This document shows, one piece after another, positions 28,366 to 36,531 of a DNA stretch of 64,000 bases. The DNA lies in NCBI GenBank assembly GCA_050948905.1, contig JBMNES010000001.1, positions 1,054,001 to 1,118,000 of the forward strand, read 5' to 3'. The notes beneath the pieces are model-generated. The model made no database searches. It saw only the letters and a program-made list of their open reading frames with translations, and had not been told where the DNA came from. The stretch's first letter is position 1. Every line of letters starts with the position of its first letter. Origin of the DNA: DTKD01 sp050948905 (lineage in GTDB: Bacteria; Armatimonadota; UBA5829). Both the position numbers and the translations under genes were made by a program.

Positions 28366-28600
28366 CCCGACTATCGTCATCCTGCGTCATTAATACGTCA
28401 TTTCGAACGAAGTGAGAAATCTGCTTTTTTCGGTTGACGGTTGACAGTTGACGGTTTGCGGTTCTAGTAAATAAAGATAGGCGGCGATCTCCGAATCGCC
28501 GCCTCAGAGCCAGAAAAGGACCGGCCACCACGCCAATCACCTATTCCATACGCGTTATTTTCTGGATTTCGCCCTTTTCGCGCTTTCGCGTTTATCCCTT
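28366..28600. repeat. Composite intergenic repeat (full set of modules)
   Basis: The 331-base gap upstream of the beta-lactamase pair is mostly repeat: a CGTCATTTCGAACGAAGTGA block reading into GAAATCTGCTTTTTT, several GGTTGACGGTT units, TAGTAAATAAAGATAGG, the palindrome GGCGGCGATCTCCGAATCGC (continuing CGCC), CCAATCACCTATTCC, TACGCGTTATTTTCTGG and TTTCGCCCTTTTCGCGC. It is an inverted copy of the 21.1-kb element and shares modules with the 36.5-37.7 kb array. Confidence 0.85.
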
Positions 28601-28660
28601 CTACCCAGCCTATTGCAGCCAGCCGGTGGTTGTGCTAACTTATGCACGGAGGGCTGAATT

Positions 28661-29452
28661 ATGCGAGATATCAGATCTGAGATAAACGTGCTGGCTGCCA
28701 GGCTTGGCGGCTGTGTGTCTGTTGCGGTGCGCAACATCAACAACGCTTTCGATTATTCTTATAACGACACCGAGCGGGTATGGTCGGCAAGCGTCATTAA
28801 GGTCCCGGTGCTGGTCGAGGCCTGCAAGAGACTGGCCGATGGCACTGCGACGCGGGATATGGAGTTCGTGCTGGAAGCGGAGGGCCGGGCGCCGGGTTCA
28901 GGACTGCTGCGATATATGACCCCAGGCACAAAGCTCAGCTACGAAGACCTGATGCTGCTTATGATAACCGTCAGCGACAACCACGCCACAAACATGCTCA
29001 TCGACTACCTCACACCGGAAGCCATTACCAATACTATGCGCAGCTTCGGCTACACCGGGACCGAGGTCCAGAGAAAAATATTCGACTATGAGGGTATGAA
29101 CCGCGGGTTGTATAACTGGATCACCGCCGGCGAGATTGCAGACCTGTGTAAAAGGATATACTGCAAACAGGCGGCTGGCGGAGAGGCCGATGAGCTTGCA
29201 CTTGAGATAATGAGCCGAACGTGCAGCAAGACCCTGTTGAGGCTATACTTGCCGGATGATGTCTGTGTGGCCAATAAACCGGGGGGAATAGAGCACGTTA
29301 TGCACGACTCCGGAATGCTGTGGACGGATAATTTCAGCTACTCTATTTGCGTCACCACTGTGGGCTGGCAGTCGCATACGGAAGCCACCCTGACCATAGC
29401 CAAAATCTCCAGGCTGATATACGACGAGGTTATAGCGAGATGCAGGAGATAA
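28661..29452 (+). CDS. Class A beta-lactamase-like serine hydrolase, copy 1
   Basis: This 263-residue protein belongs to the serine beta-lactamase/penicillin-binding fold. The SxxK motif is SVIK (44-47), the SDN loop is VSDNHATN near residue 105, and KPGG near residue 208 stands where KTG is usual. There is no signal peptide, so it appears cytoplasmic, or the start is internal to a longer ancestral gene. That is odd for a lactamase and suggests a housekeeping peptidase or esterase role. It overlaps the following paralogue by 13 bases. Activity against beta-lactams cannot be inferred. Confidence 0.82.
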   Translation: MRDIRSEINVLAARLGGCVSVAVRNINNAFDYSYNDTERVWSASVIKVPVLVEACKRLADGTATRDMEFVLEAEGRAPGSGLLRYMTPGTKLSYEDLMLLMITVSDNHATNMLIDYLTPEAITNTMRSFGYTGTEVQRKIFDYEGMNRGLYNWITAGEIADLCKRIYCKQAAGGEADELALEIMSRTCSKTLLRLYLPDDVCVANKPGGIEHVMHDSGMLWTDNFSYSICVTTVGWQSHTEATLTIAKISRLIYDEVIARCRR

Positions 29453-30222
29453 CACACGCAATTGACGGCCTTGCTAAGTACTGCGGCGGAACTGTCTCAG
29501 TCTGTGTGCGAGATGTGCGCGGGGCGTTCGATTTCGCGTATAACGCAGACGCCGTCATCAGCTCCGCCAGTACAATAAAAGTCCCGATCCTTGTCGAGGC
29601 CCTAAGACAGGCTCGCGACGGCGAGATCGACCTTGAATCCCTTTTTCAAATAACCCGACAGCGTAAATGCGACGGATCCGGCGTGCTGACGCATCTGCAT
29701 GACGGCATTGAGGTGACATTCAGGGACCTGCTGACCCTGATGATAATAGTCAGCGACAATACTGCCACCAACCTTGTCATAGACACGGTTGGGCTGGAGA
29801 AAGTAAACAAAACGCTGGATTCGTTCGGGCTTACAAAGACCAGGCTGCAGCGCAAAATGTACGACTGGGAGGCGATTGCGGCCGGGCGGGACAATATTAT
29901 AGCCGCAAAGGAGGGAGCCGAGCTTCTGGCGAAAGTGGCGCGGCGGGAATTGTTGGGCGAAAAATGGGACGAATTGCTGCACGAAATCCTGCGCGCACAG
30001 CAGTTCACAAAACTGGGTCTGTTGCTTCCTGAAGAGGTGCTTGCCAATAAGACCGGACAGGTTAACGACGCCGTAAACGACTTCGGGATAGTCACAACCG
30101 AGGATTTTTGCTACTCGATCGCTGTGTTTACGCAGGGAGCGCCATCGCTGGGTGAAGCTGGGATTACCATAGGACGAATTTCTAAAATTATCTACGACGA
30201 GGTGTTGGGCAAAAGCTGTTGA
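29440..30222 (+). CDS. Class A beta-lactamase-like serine hydrolase, copy 2
   Basis: This 260-residue paralogue has STIK at 44-47, VSDNTATN near residue 105 and NKTGQVND near 207, so all three active-site motifs of the class A fold are canonical here. Alignment by eye with copy 1 is continuous along the whole length, indicating tandem duplication. Like copy 1 it lacks a signal peptide. ATG at 29440 lies inside the 3' end of copy 1 with GAGATG context, suggesting translational coupling. It ends just before the DnaA-box cluster. Confidence 0.84.
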   Translation: MQEITHAIDGLAKYCGGTVSVCVRDVRGAFDFAYNADAVISSASTIKVPILVEALRQARDGEIDLESLFQITRQRKCDGSGVLTHLHDGIEVTFRDLLTLMIIVSDNTATNLVIDTVGLEKVNKTLDSFGLTKTRLQRKMYDWEAIAAGRDNIIAAKEGAELLAKVARRELLGEKWDELLHEILRAQQFTKLGLLLPEEVLANKTGQVNDAVNDFGIVTTEDFCYSIAVFTQGAPSLGEAGITIGRISKIIYDEVLGKSC

Positions 30223-30229
30223 ATGCCCT

Positions 30230-30446
30230 CTTGGATAAGCTGTGGAATAACATTTGATGCGGACTGTGGACTATTGGGTTGTTAGTAAGTGAGGCTTTGT
30301 CCACATGAGAATTAAGCCCAACAGTATAATATACCCAACAGTATCCACAACCGGCATCAAGCTGGACGTGAGAAGGATTATACCCATTATCCACAACATC
30401 CACACCCATTATTACTACCACTACTATATTAAGTATAATAATAAGG
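30230..30446. other. oriC: Putative chromosomal replication origin (oriC)
   Basis: This gap has a perfect DnaA box TTATCCACA (30387-30395), one-mismatch boxes TTGTCCACA (30297-30305) and GTATCCACA (30341-30349), and weaker boxes at 30230-30238, 30241-30249, 30265-30273 and 30396-30404. Right after the last boxes comes ATTATTACTACCACTACTAT (30408-30427), which on the other strand reads as TAG-type triplets like the DnaA-trio of B. subtilis, then an AT-rich stretch to recF. A direct repeat CCCAACAGTAT occurs at 30317 and 30333. recF and dciA follow, and parABS lies about 20 kb away. dnaA and dnaN are not nearby. Confidence 0.7.
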
Positions 30447-31562
30447 ATGTATATATCTTCGCTACGCCTTTCTAATTTTCGGAATTATGCGTCATTGTCC
30501 TTTGAGCCGTCCGAAGGGCTGAATGTGCTCGTGGGCAGGAACGCGCAGGGTAAGAGCGCGGTGCTTGAGGCTATATATCTTCTGGCTACGAGTAAGTCGC
30601 ATAGAACCTCGCGGGATATGGATATGATTAAGCTCGGCGAGGATTATTTCAGGGTAACGGCTGATCTGGTACGATCTGAGCGCAATGACGTGACTGTGGA
30701 AATAGACCTGGGTAGAACGCAGAAAAAGATCGTAAAGATCAACACGGTCAAACATCCGAAAATCGGGGACATAGTAGGCCAGCTCAACGCAGTGATATTC
30801 AGCGGCTCGGATATAGAGATGGTGCGAGGGGAGCCGTCGAAGCGCCGCAGGTTCCTTAACCTTGAAATATCACAGATCAGCCCGCAGTATGTATATGCGC
30901 TTGGCAGATATAAGCGGGTGCTGGATCAGAGAAACAACCTGCTAAAAGAGATTAAATACGATCGCGCATCTATTTCCGGGCTGGATATGTGGGATACTCA
31001 GTTGGCGATGTACGGAGCCTCGGTGACGGCGAGGCGCGCTGAATATATTAATATGCTGGCGACATCCGCAGGCAATATGTATTCTATGCTGACGGATAAT
31101 CAGGAACAGTTGGAAATAGCTTACAAACCTAACCTCGATATCTCTATAAACGACACCGAGCAGGATATTGCCAGAATACACGGCGAGACAATGGCGGCGA
31201 AGCGTGAGATTGATATGAGCCGCGCCACGACACACTCCGGGCCGCATAGAGATGATTTTGCTATAAATATCAACGGGATGGCTGCCAGAGAATTCGCATC
31301 ACAAGGGCAACAGCGAACAGCAGCGATAGCGTTGAAACTGGCTGAAATCGGCCTGATTTATGAGGCTGCAAAGGAGAACCCTGTTGTGTTGCTGGACGAT
31401 GTGATGGCCGAACTCGACGAGATGCGCAGGCAGAGGATATTGGATTTTACAAGCTCGTGTCAGACACTGGTTACTACTACGCATCTTTCAGACGTAAGCC
31501 GGCAGGCTCTCGACAGGGCAGCGGTTTTTGAGGTGGAAGCCGCGACGGTGACTCGAAAATGA
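30447..31562 (+). CDS. recF: DNA replication/repair protein RecF
   Basis: RecF is an SMC-like ATPase that loads RecA at gaps through RecOR. The 371-residue protein opens MYISSLRLSNFRNYASLSFEP, has Walker A GRNAQGKSAVLEAIYLLA near residue 29, the signature region SQGQQRTAAIALKLAE near 285 and Walker B PVVLLDDVMAELD near 312. Length is typical. The ATG directly abuts the AT-rich end of the putative oriC with only AAGG before it, so the ribosome site is poor. It overlaps dciA by four bases (ATGA). Confidence 0.95.
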   Translation: MYISSLRLSNFRNYASLSFEPSEGLNVLVGRNAQGKSAVLEAIYLLATSKSHRTSRDMDMIKLGEDYFRVTADLVRSERNDVTVEIDLGRTQKKIVKINTVKHPKIGDIVGQLNAVIFSGSDIEMVRGEPSKRRRFLNLEISQISPQYVYALGRYKRVLDQRNNLLKEIKYDRASISGLDMWDTQLAMYGASVTARRAEYINMLATSAGNMYSMLTDNQEQLEIAYKPNLDISINDTEQDIARIHGETMAAKREIDMSRATTHSGPHRDDFAININGMAAREFASQGQQRTAAIALKLAEIGLIYEAAKENPVVLLDDVMAELDEMRRQRILDFTSSCQTLVTTTHLSDVSRQALDRAAVFEVEAATVTRK

Positions 31563-32134
31563 GCAGAGGATACAAAAAGAGCGCCGCGGATATCAGCACG
31601 GTGCTCCAACACACCCTTCAAAACCTTGATTTGCACGGAAGGCTTTTAGAGCAGAAAGCCATTGAGAAATGGGCACAGGTGGTAGGCCCGCAAATAGCCG
31701 CATCCAGCCGGGCGGATGGCGTGCGCGAGGGGGTAATATTCGTCTGCTGCAAAAACAGTATGTGGTCCGCCGAGCTTACTTTGCACAAACCGATGATTAT
31801 CCAGAAACTCAACGCCGCGTTAGGTAAAGAGGTCATAAAGGATATCCACTTCAAGGCGCGGGGGTTTCGTAAACCTGAGCAGTCAAAACAGGATGAAGGA
31901 CTCTCAGTTGCGGTCGATTCAATCGAGCTGGACGAGTCTGATATCAATGCGGCGGAGGAAGTGGCCGCGGCGTGCAAGTCCGAGGAGCTTTCGCGCAGAA
32001 TTAAGCAGGCGATTATCACAAGCATGAAATTGAAGATGGCGAAAATTAAAGATGGCTACAAACCCTGCGTTCAATGCGGCAAACTGCATCCAGGAAAACA
32101 CAACCGCTGCGATAGTTGTCGGACTATGCGATAA
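31559..32134 (+). CDS. dciA: DciA-like protein (DUF721) with C-terminal zinc ribbon
   Basis: The N-terminal half (about 1-105) is the DUF721/DciA domain: LLEQKAIEKWAQVVGPQIA followed by GVIFVCCKNSMWSAELTLHK is characteristic. DciA helps load the replicative helicase DnaB in bacteria that lack DnaC. An acidic linker follows, and the C-terminus carries CVQCGKLHPGKHNRCDSC (about 170-187), a four-cysteine zinc-ribbon-like motif not present in typical DciA. It overlaps recF by four bases, the classic recF-dciA arrangement near origins. The role of the extra ribbon is unknown; DNA or DnaB binding is possible. Confidence 0.85.
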   Translation: MSRGYKKSAADISTVLQHTLQNLDLHGRLLEQKAIEKWAQVVGPQIAASSRADGVREGVIFVCCKNSMWSAELTLHKPMIIQKLNAALGKEVIKDIHFKARGFRKPEQSKQDEGLSVAVDSIELDESDINAAEEVAAACKSEELSRRIKQAIITSMKLKMAKIKDGYKPCVQCGKLHPGKHNRCDSCRTMR

Positions 32135-32192
32135 CGACGGGTATAACCTCACCGGCCTGCATTATAGCGAAAAAGTATCAGGAGGCGAAAAG

Positions 32193-33650
32193 ATGGCTGA
32201 ATGGTCTGGCCCCCTTGAAAAAATCGACGACTTTCGTTGGAGGATCCCGAAATCATATAAACCGGGGATGAGAACCGACGGTGTGATCTATGCCACAAGG
32301 GCGATGATAGAACATATCCGCAGCGATCAGGCGGCGGAGCAGGTGGCGAACGTGGCATTTTTGCCTGGCATAGTCGGCAAATCGATGGCTATGCCTGATA
32401 TTCACTGGGGATACGGCTTTCCTATCGGCGGGGTGGCCGCGATGGATTTTGAAGAAGGGGTTGTATCCCCTGGCGGCGTCGGTTACGATATAAATTGCGG
32501 CGTCCGCCTGCTGCGCACCGACCTGACCGTGGCCGATATCGAAGGCAAAGTGAGGGATTTGGCGGATCAGTTTTATCTTAATATCCCTGTTGGGGTCGGC
32601 GGCGAAGGAAACCTGAGAGTCGACGAAAAAGAGCTTAAACAGGTGATGCGCAAGGGCGCGAAGTGGATGATCGAGCGCGGCATCGGCTGGCCGGAGGATT
32701 TGGAGGCCAGCGAGCAGCAGGGTTGTCTGGAAAACGCGACGCCGGAGGCGGTGTCGGCTGAGGCAATAAAGCGAGGTCGGCCGCAGTTGGGGACGCTGGG
32801 GTCTGGAAATCACTTTCTGGAGATCCAGGCAGTTGATGAGATATTCGATGAATCAATTGCGCAGGCGTTCGGCATTACGGAGGTCGGGCAGGTCACGGTA
32901 ATGATCCACACGGGAAGCCGTGGATTCGGACACCAGGTCTGCGAGGACAGCCTGCGGGTGATGCAGAAGGCTGTTGTAAAATATGAGCTGGATTTGCCAG
33001 ACAGGCAGCTTGCGTGTGCGCCGGTACGGTCACCGGAAGGTCAGGAGTATTTGGGAGCTATGGCGTGTGCGGCCAATTTTGCCTGGGCGAACAGGCAGGC
33101 TATAGCGCACTGGGTGAGAGAGAGCTTTGAGAGAATAATGGGCGCGGGCGCGCACAAGCTCGGAATGCGCCAGGTGTATGACGTCGCTCATAATATAGCG
33201 AAAATTGAGGAACACGAGGTGGACGGCAGGCTGAGAAAGCTATGCGTTCACCGAAAAGGAGCCACCCGCGCATTTGGGCCGGGGCATGCACAGATTCCTG
33301 CGGAATATCGAGAGTTCGGACAGCCGGTGATGGTGCCGGGGGATATGGGGAGATATTCCTTCCTGCTTGCGGGCACCGAGACTGCGATGAAGCAGACTTT
33401 TGGCTCGACCTGTCACGGAGCGGGCAGGCTTATGAGCAGGCACGCTGCAATTAAACGGATGAAGGGCAAAGATGTGCAGGAAGAATTGGCTCGACGGGGA
33501 ATTGTAGTAAGGGCGAAGGGCCGCGATACGCTGGCTGAGGAGGCTTCTTATGCGTATAAAGATGCGGCTGATGTTGTGGAGACTTGCGCCGGAGCAAACA
33601 TTTCCAGACTGGTGGCGAGAGTGCGACCGCTGGGAGTTGTGAAAGGTTAA
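32193..33650 (+). CDS. rtcB: RNA-splicing ligase RtcB
   Basis: RtcB joins 2',3'-cyclic phosphate and 5'-OH RNA ends using GTP and manganese, in tRNA or RNA repair. The 485-residue protein has MPDIHWGYGFPIGG, GVGYDINCGVRLL (metal ligands), LGSGNHFLEIQ, HTGSRGFGHQ and TCHGAGRLMSR with the guanylated histidine. Length is standard. ATG at 32193 is chosen because AGGAGG precedes it by seven bases; the longer frame only overlaps dciA out of frame. No archease gene, the usual activator, is present in the window. Confidence 0.95.
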   Translation: MAEWSGPLEKIDDFRWRIPKSYKPGMRTDGVIYATRAMIEHIRSDQAAEQVANVAFLPGIVGKSMAMPDIHWGYGFPIGGVAAMDFEEGVVSPGGVGYDINCGVRLLRTDLTVADIEGKVRDLADQFYLNIPVGVGGEGNLRVDEKELKQVMRKGAKWMIERGIGWPEDLEASEQQGCLENATPEAVSAEAIKRGRPQLGTLGSGNHFLEIQAVDEIFDESIAQAFGITEVGQVTVMIHTGSRGFGHQVCEDSLRVMQKAVVKYELDLPDRQLACAPVRSPEGQEYLGAMACAANFAWANRQAIAHWVRESFERIMGAGAHKLGMRQVYDVAHNIAKIEEHEVDGRLRKLCVHRKGATRAFGPGHAQIPAEYREFGQPVMVPGDMGRYSFLLAGTETAMKQTFGSTCHGAGRLMSRHAAIKRMKGKDVQEELARRGIVVRAKGRDTLAEEASYAYKDAADVVETCAGANISRLVARVRPLGVVKG

Positions 33651-33673
33651 CCTGTCAAGAAAGGGGCAATGAT

Positions 33674-34714
33674 TTGAAAACTTTCAACGTAGGCGTTATC
33701 GGGACTGGAGGCATAGCGAACGGTGCCCACCTGCCGGCACTTGAAAAGCAGCCGGATGTGAAGATACTGGCGGTCTGCGACATTAAACCAGATGTCATGA
33801 AAGCCGCTGCGGAACGATACAGCGTGCCGCATCAGTTTGAGGATTATCGAAAACTGCTTGAGATGCCGGAAATCGACGCGGTGCATATCTGCACACCCAA
33901 CGATGTGCATATGGACCCAACCGTGGATGCTCTCAAAGCTGGAAAACACGTTATTTGCGAGAAGCCGATCGGGCGCAACCCCGCTGAAGGCAAGGCTATG
34001 GTCGATGCGGCTGCGGCGTCTGGCAAGAAGTTTATGGTGGCGCAGTGCTGGAGATGGAACCAGGACGTGGTTGCGCTGAAGAGATTCATTGACGCCGGAG
34101 AGCTTGGCGACGTCTTTATGGCCAGAGTGTGGGCTATGCGACGCAGAGGCATCCCGGGATGGGGCGTCTTTATCAATAAAGAGAAGCAGGGCGGCGGGCC
34201 GCTCATCGATATCGGTGTTCATATCCTGGACTTCACGATGTATCTGCTCGGCAACCCGAAACCGATTGCGGCATCTGGCAACACATACACCAATATCGGC
34301 AAGGAGCCGGGGCATGTGGGCAATCTCGGTCAGTGGGACTGGGAGAACTACACCGTTGAGGACTATGCCGCTGGGTTTGTAAGACTCGACAACGGCGCGA
34401 GTCTTGTTATAGAGTCCAGCTTTGCGGCTAACATCAAAGAGGACAAGTTCACCACCACGTTTATCGGCACCAAGGGCGGTGCGCAGACGGGGCCGCTGGA
34501 GATCTACGGCGAGAGGCACGGGACTCTGACCGATACCACGCCTTCGGGACTGAAGCAGCCTAATATTTACGAGTGCGAGATTCGAGCGTTCTACGACGCG
34601 ATCCGAGACGACACCGATGTGCCGGTCACCGGTGAGCAGGCGTTGAACGTGATTAAGATTATCGACGGAATCTATCGCTCCAGCGATGCTGGCTGCGAAG
34701 TAGAAATCGACTAG
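33674..34714 (+). CDS. Gfo/Idh/MocA-family NAD(P)-dependent oxidoreductase
   Basis: The N-terminal Rossmann domain opens VGVIGTGGIANGAHLP (GxGxxA-type loop) and includes AVDAVHICTPNDVHMD-like strands and HVICEKPIGRNPAEG, the EKP motif with the catalytic-site lysine of the family. The C-terminal domain (GGGPLIDIGVHILDFTMYL) has the conserved D...H of the substrate site. At 346 residues it is of normal length. These enzymes oxidise or reduce sugars and inositols; the substrate is not determinable. The TTG start at 33674 follows AAGGGG by about nine bases. A strong terminator follows. Confidence 0.9.
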   Translation: MKTFNVGVIGTGGIANGAHLPALEKQPDVKILAVCDIKPDVMKAAAERYSVPHQFEDYRKLLEMPEIDAVHICTPNDVHMDPTVDALKAGKHVICEKPIGRNPAEGKAMVDAAAASGKKFMVAQCWRWNQDVVALKRFIDAGELGDVFMARVWAMRRRGIPGWGVFINKEKQGGGPLIDIGVHILDFTMYLLGNPKPIAASGNTYTNIGKEPGHVGNLGQWDWENYTVEDYAAGFVRLDNGASLVIESSFAANIKEDKFTTTFIGTKGGAQTGPLEIYGERHGTLTDTTPSGLKQPNIYECEIRAFYDAIRDDTDVPVTGEQALNVIKIIDGIYRSSDAGCEVEID

Positions 34715-34721
34715 CTAATAC

Positions 34722-34783
34722 AGGGCGAGACAGGCGGCCGCTGGCTGTTTAAAGCTGGGCCATATTATCTCGCCCTCTTTTTT
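34722..34783 (+). terminator. Intrinsic terminator after the Gfo/Idh/MocA gene
   Basis: AGGGCGAGA (34722-34730) pairs with TCTCGCCCT (34768-34776) across a GC-rich inner region, followed by CTTTTTT. Confidence 0.8.
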
Positions 34784-34800
34784 GTCTAAAAGGGGCAGGT

Positions 34801-36531
34801 TTGGCTCTCAGCGCATCTGTTATCGTCGGGTTTTTGCGCAAGTATCGTTCGCTGCTCAGCCTGGGCGCGGCGGCTACGCTTGCCGAACTTGCCTACGCCA
34901 TCCTCAATTTATCCGCCCTGCCGATGTATGTCTCCTTCGTGCTCAAACAACAGGCGGCGCTGGGAATAGTCATCAGCACTTTTTTGTTGACGGAGGCGCT
35001 TTCAAGGCCGTGGTTCGGCGCGCTGGGGGATAGAATCGGCCGAAAGCCGCTTTTGATTATCGGCCCTGCGGTAACCGCGGTGACGGCGTTTCTTACGATC
35101 AAACTACACGGGCCGTTTGCGATCTACGGGCTGCTGATTCTGAAGGCTGTCGACGGCCTGGGCAGCGGCGCGCTATGGATTAACGCCTTTGCGGCTGTGG
35201 GGGATGTGGTCGAAGAGGAGCATCACAGCGCGGCGATGAGCATGCTCAATGTGACCTACATGAGCGGCATCGCCCTTGGGTTTCTCTTCGGCGGGCTGGT
35301 TAATCAGATATTTCATTCGTATCTTGCATCTTTTTACCTTGTTTCAGCGCTGTTGATCGGCAGCGTGATTATTATGGCGGCGCTGCTGCCAAAAAAAATC
35401 GGCGGCACTCGCGTCGAGCCTACCCCTATTCACGACCATGTTGAGTTGACCACCCTGGAAGAGCAGCCGCAGGAGTTTAAGTTATCGAATATCCTGCGGG
35501 GGTTTAAGGATGTGCCGGATATGCTGGCGGTGGCGTGTGTGACGTTTTTGGGGATCGGCACGCTGATGCCGGTGGTGAAGCTGTATGCGGTTCAGCATCT
35601 GGACCTGAGTGAGACAGCGTTTGGGTTGGCTGTGGCCCCGGTGGCGGCTGCGATGGGCGTATTTGCTGTGCCGCTTGGCAGGCTTGGGGACAAATATGGC
35701 CGTTGTGTGGCGGTGTGCTGGGGGTTATTTGCGAGTGCGGCGGCGTTGTGGGTGCTGGCGTTATTTAGAAGCATTCTTTTGGCCGGGATTGCCGGGATAG
35801 CGATAGGTTTGGGTTTTACGGTGGCGTTTCCTGCATGGATGGCGCTGGTGGCGTCTGCTACTTCTGCGGACAGGCGCGGCGAGGTGTTGGGGGCGGTCGG
35901 TGCGGTGCAGGGATTGGCTGCGATTGTGGGAACAGCGCTGGGCGGATATATGTATTCAAACGACCAGCTCAGTTTTCCGAGGCTTGGGGTGGTGAACTAT
36001 AACGTGCCTTTCTGGTGGAGTGCGATTCTAATGTCTGCTGCCACCGTTATGGGGTTCACCTGGATGTGCGGCCGGCACAGCGGTCGGGATGTTGGGGGAG
36101 GGATAAAATCCTGGCAGCGAAAGATGGTGGTGGCGGCGTCGATTATCGGATTGGTGTCGTTGATGACGTGGGTTGGGTGGAGATATTCTCAGCCGGTGCC
36201 AGCAGAGAGGGTCGCCTGGCAGTGGGTTCAGCAGTTGCATCGTGGCAAGCCGGAAAAAGCGGTGAAATATACGTTGCGCGAAGGGCCTGACGGCTGGGAC
36301 GGATATGAGATGTCCAGACAAACCGCCAGGCTGCTGACTAATTACGACAAAAAATACGATATTTTGTGGTATACCCTATACTCCCCCGTATGGATGTCCC
36401 CCCACCAGGTCGAAGTGCGGGTGAAGTTCGTGCTCAGGGCGAACAAATTTCACTATTCACGGATCAAATTATGCAGGCCGGGCAGGGACTGGAAAGTATG
36501 CGGGGTGGAGCAGGAGAAAGACGGGTTATAA
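34801..36531 (+). CDS. MFS transporter with C-terminal soluble domain
   Basis: The first ~430 residues form a twelve-segment major facilitator: the loop 2-3 motif is ALGDRIGRKPLLIIG (residues ~78-92), repeated in the second half as PLGRLGDKYGRCVAVCWG. A further membrane segment (KMVVAASIIGLVSLMTWVGW) leads to a ~100-residue tail beginning ERVAWQWVQQLHRGKPEKAV, which resembles an NTF2/DUF4878-type alpha-beta fold outside the membrane. The TTG start has AAAAGGGG upstream. The substrate is unknown. The gene is immediately followed by the large repeat array. Confidence 0.85.
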   Translation: MALSASVIVGFLRKYRSLLSLGAAATLAELAYAILNLSALPMYVSFVLKQQAALGIVISTFLLTEALSRPWFGALGDRIGRKPLLIIGPAVTAVTAFLTIKLHGPFAIYGLLILKAVDGLGSGALWINAFAAVGDVVEEEHHSAAMSMLNVTYMSGIALGFLFGGLVNQIFHSYLASFYLVSALLIGSVIIMAALLPKKIGGTRVEPTPIHDHVELTTLEEQPQEFKLSNILRGFKDVPDMLAVACVTFLGIGTLMPVVKLYAVQHLDLSETAFGLAVAPVAAAMGVFAVPLGRLGDKYGRCVAVCWGLFASAAALWVLALFRSILLAGIAGIAIGLGFTVAFPAWMALVASATSADRRGEVLGAVGAVQGLAAIVGTALGGYMYSNDQLSFPRLGVVNYNVPFWWSAILMSAATVMGFTWMCGRHSGRDVGGGIKSWQRKMVVAASIIGLVSLMTWVGWRYSQPVPAERVAWQWVQQLHRGKPEKAVKYTLREGPDGWDGYEMSRQTARLLTNYDKKYDILWYTLYSPVWMSPHQVEVRVKFVLRANKFHYSRIKLCRPGRDWKVCGVEQEKDGL

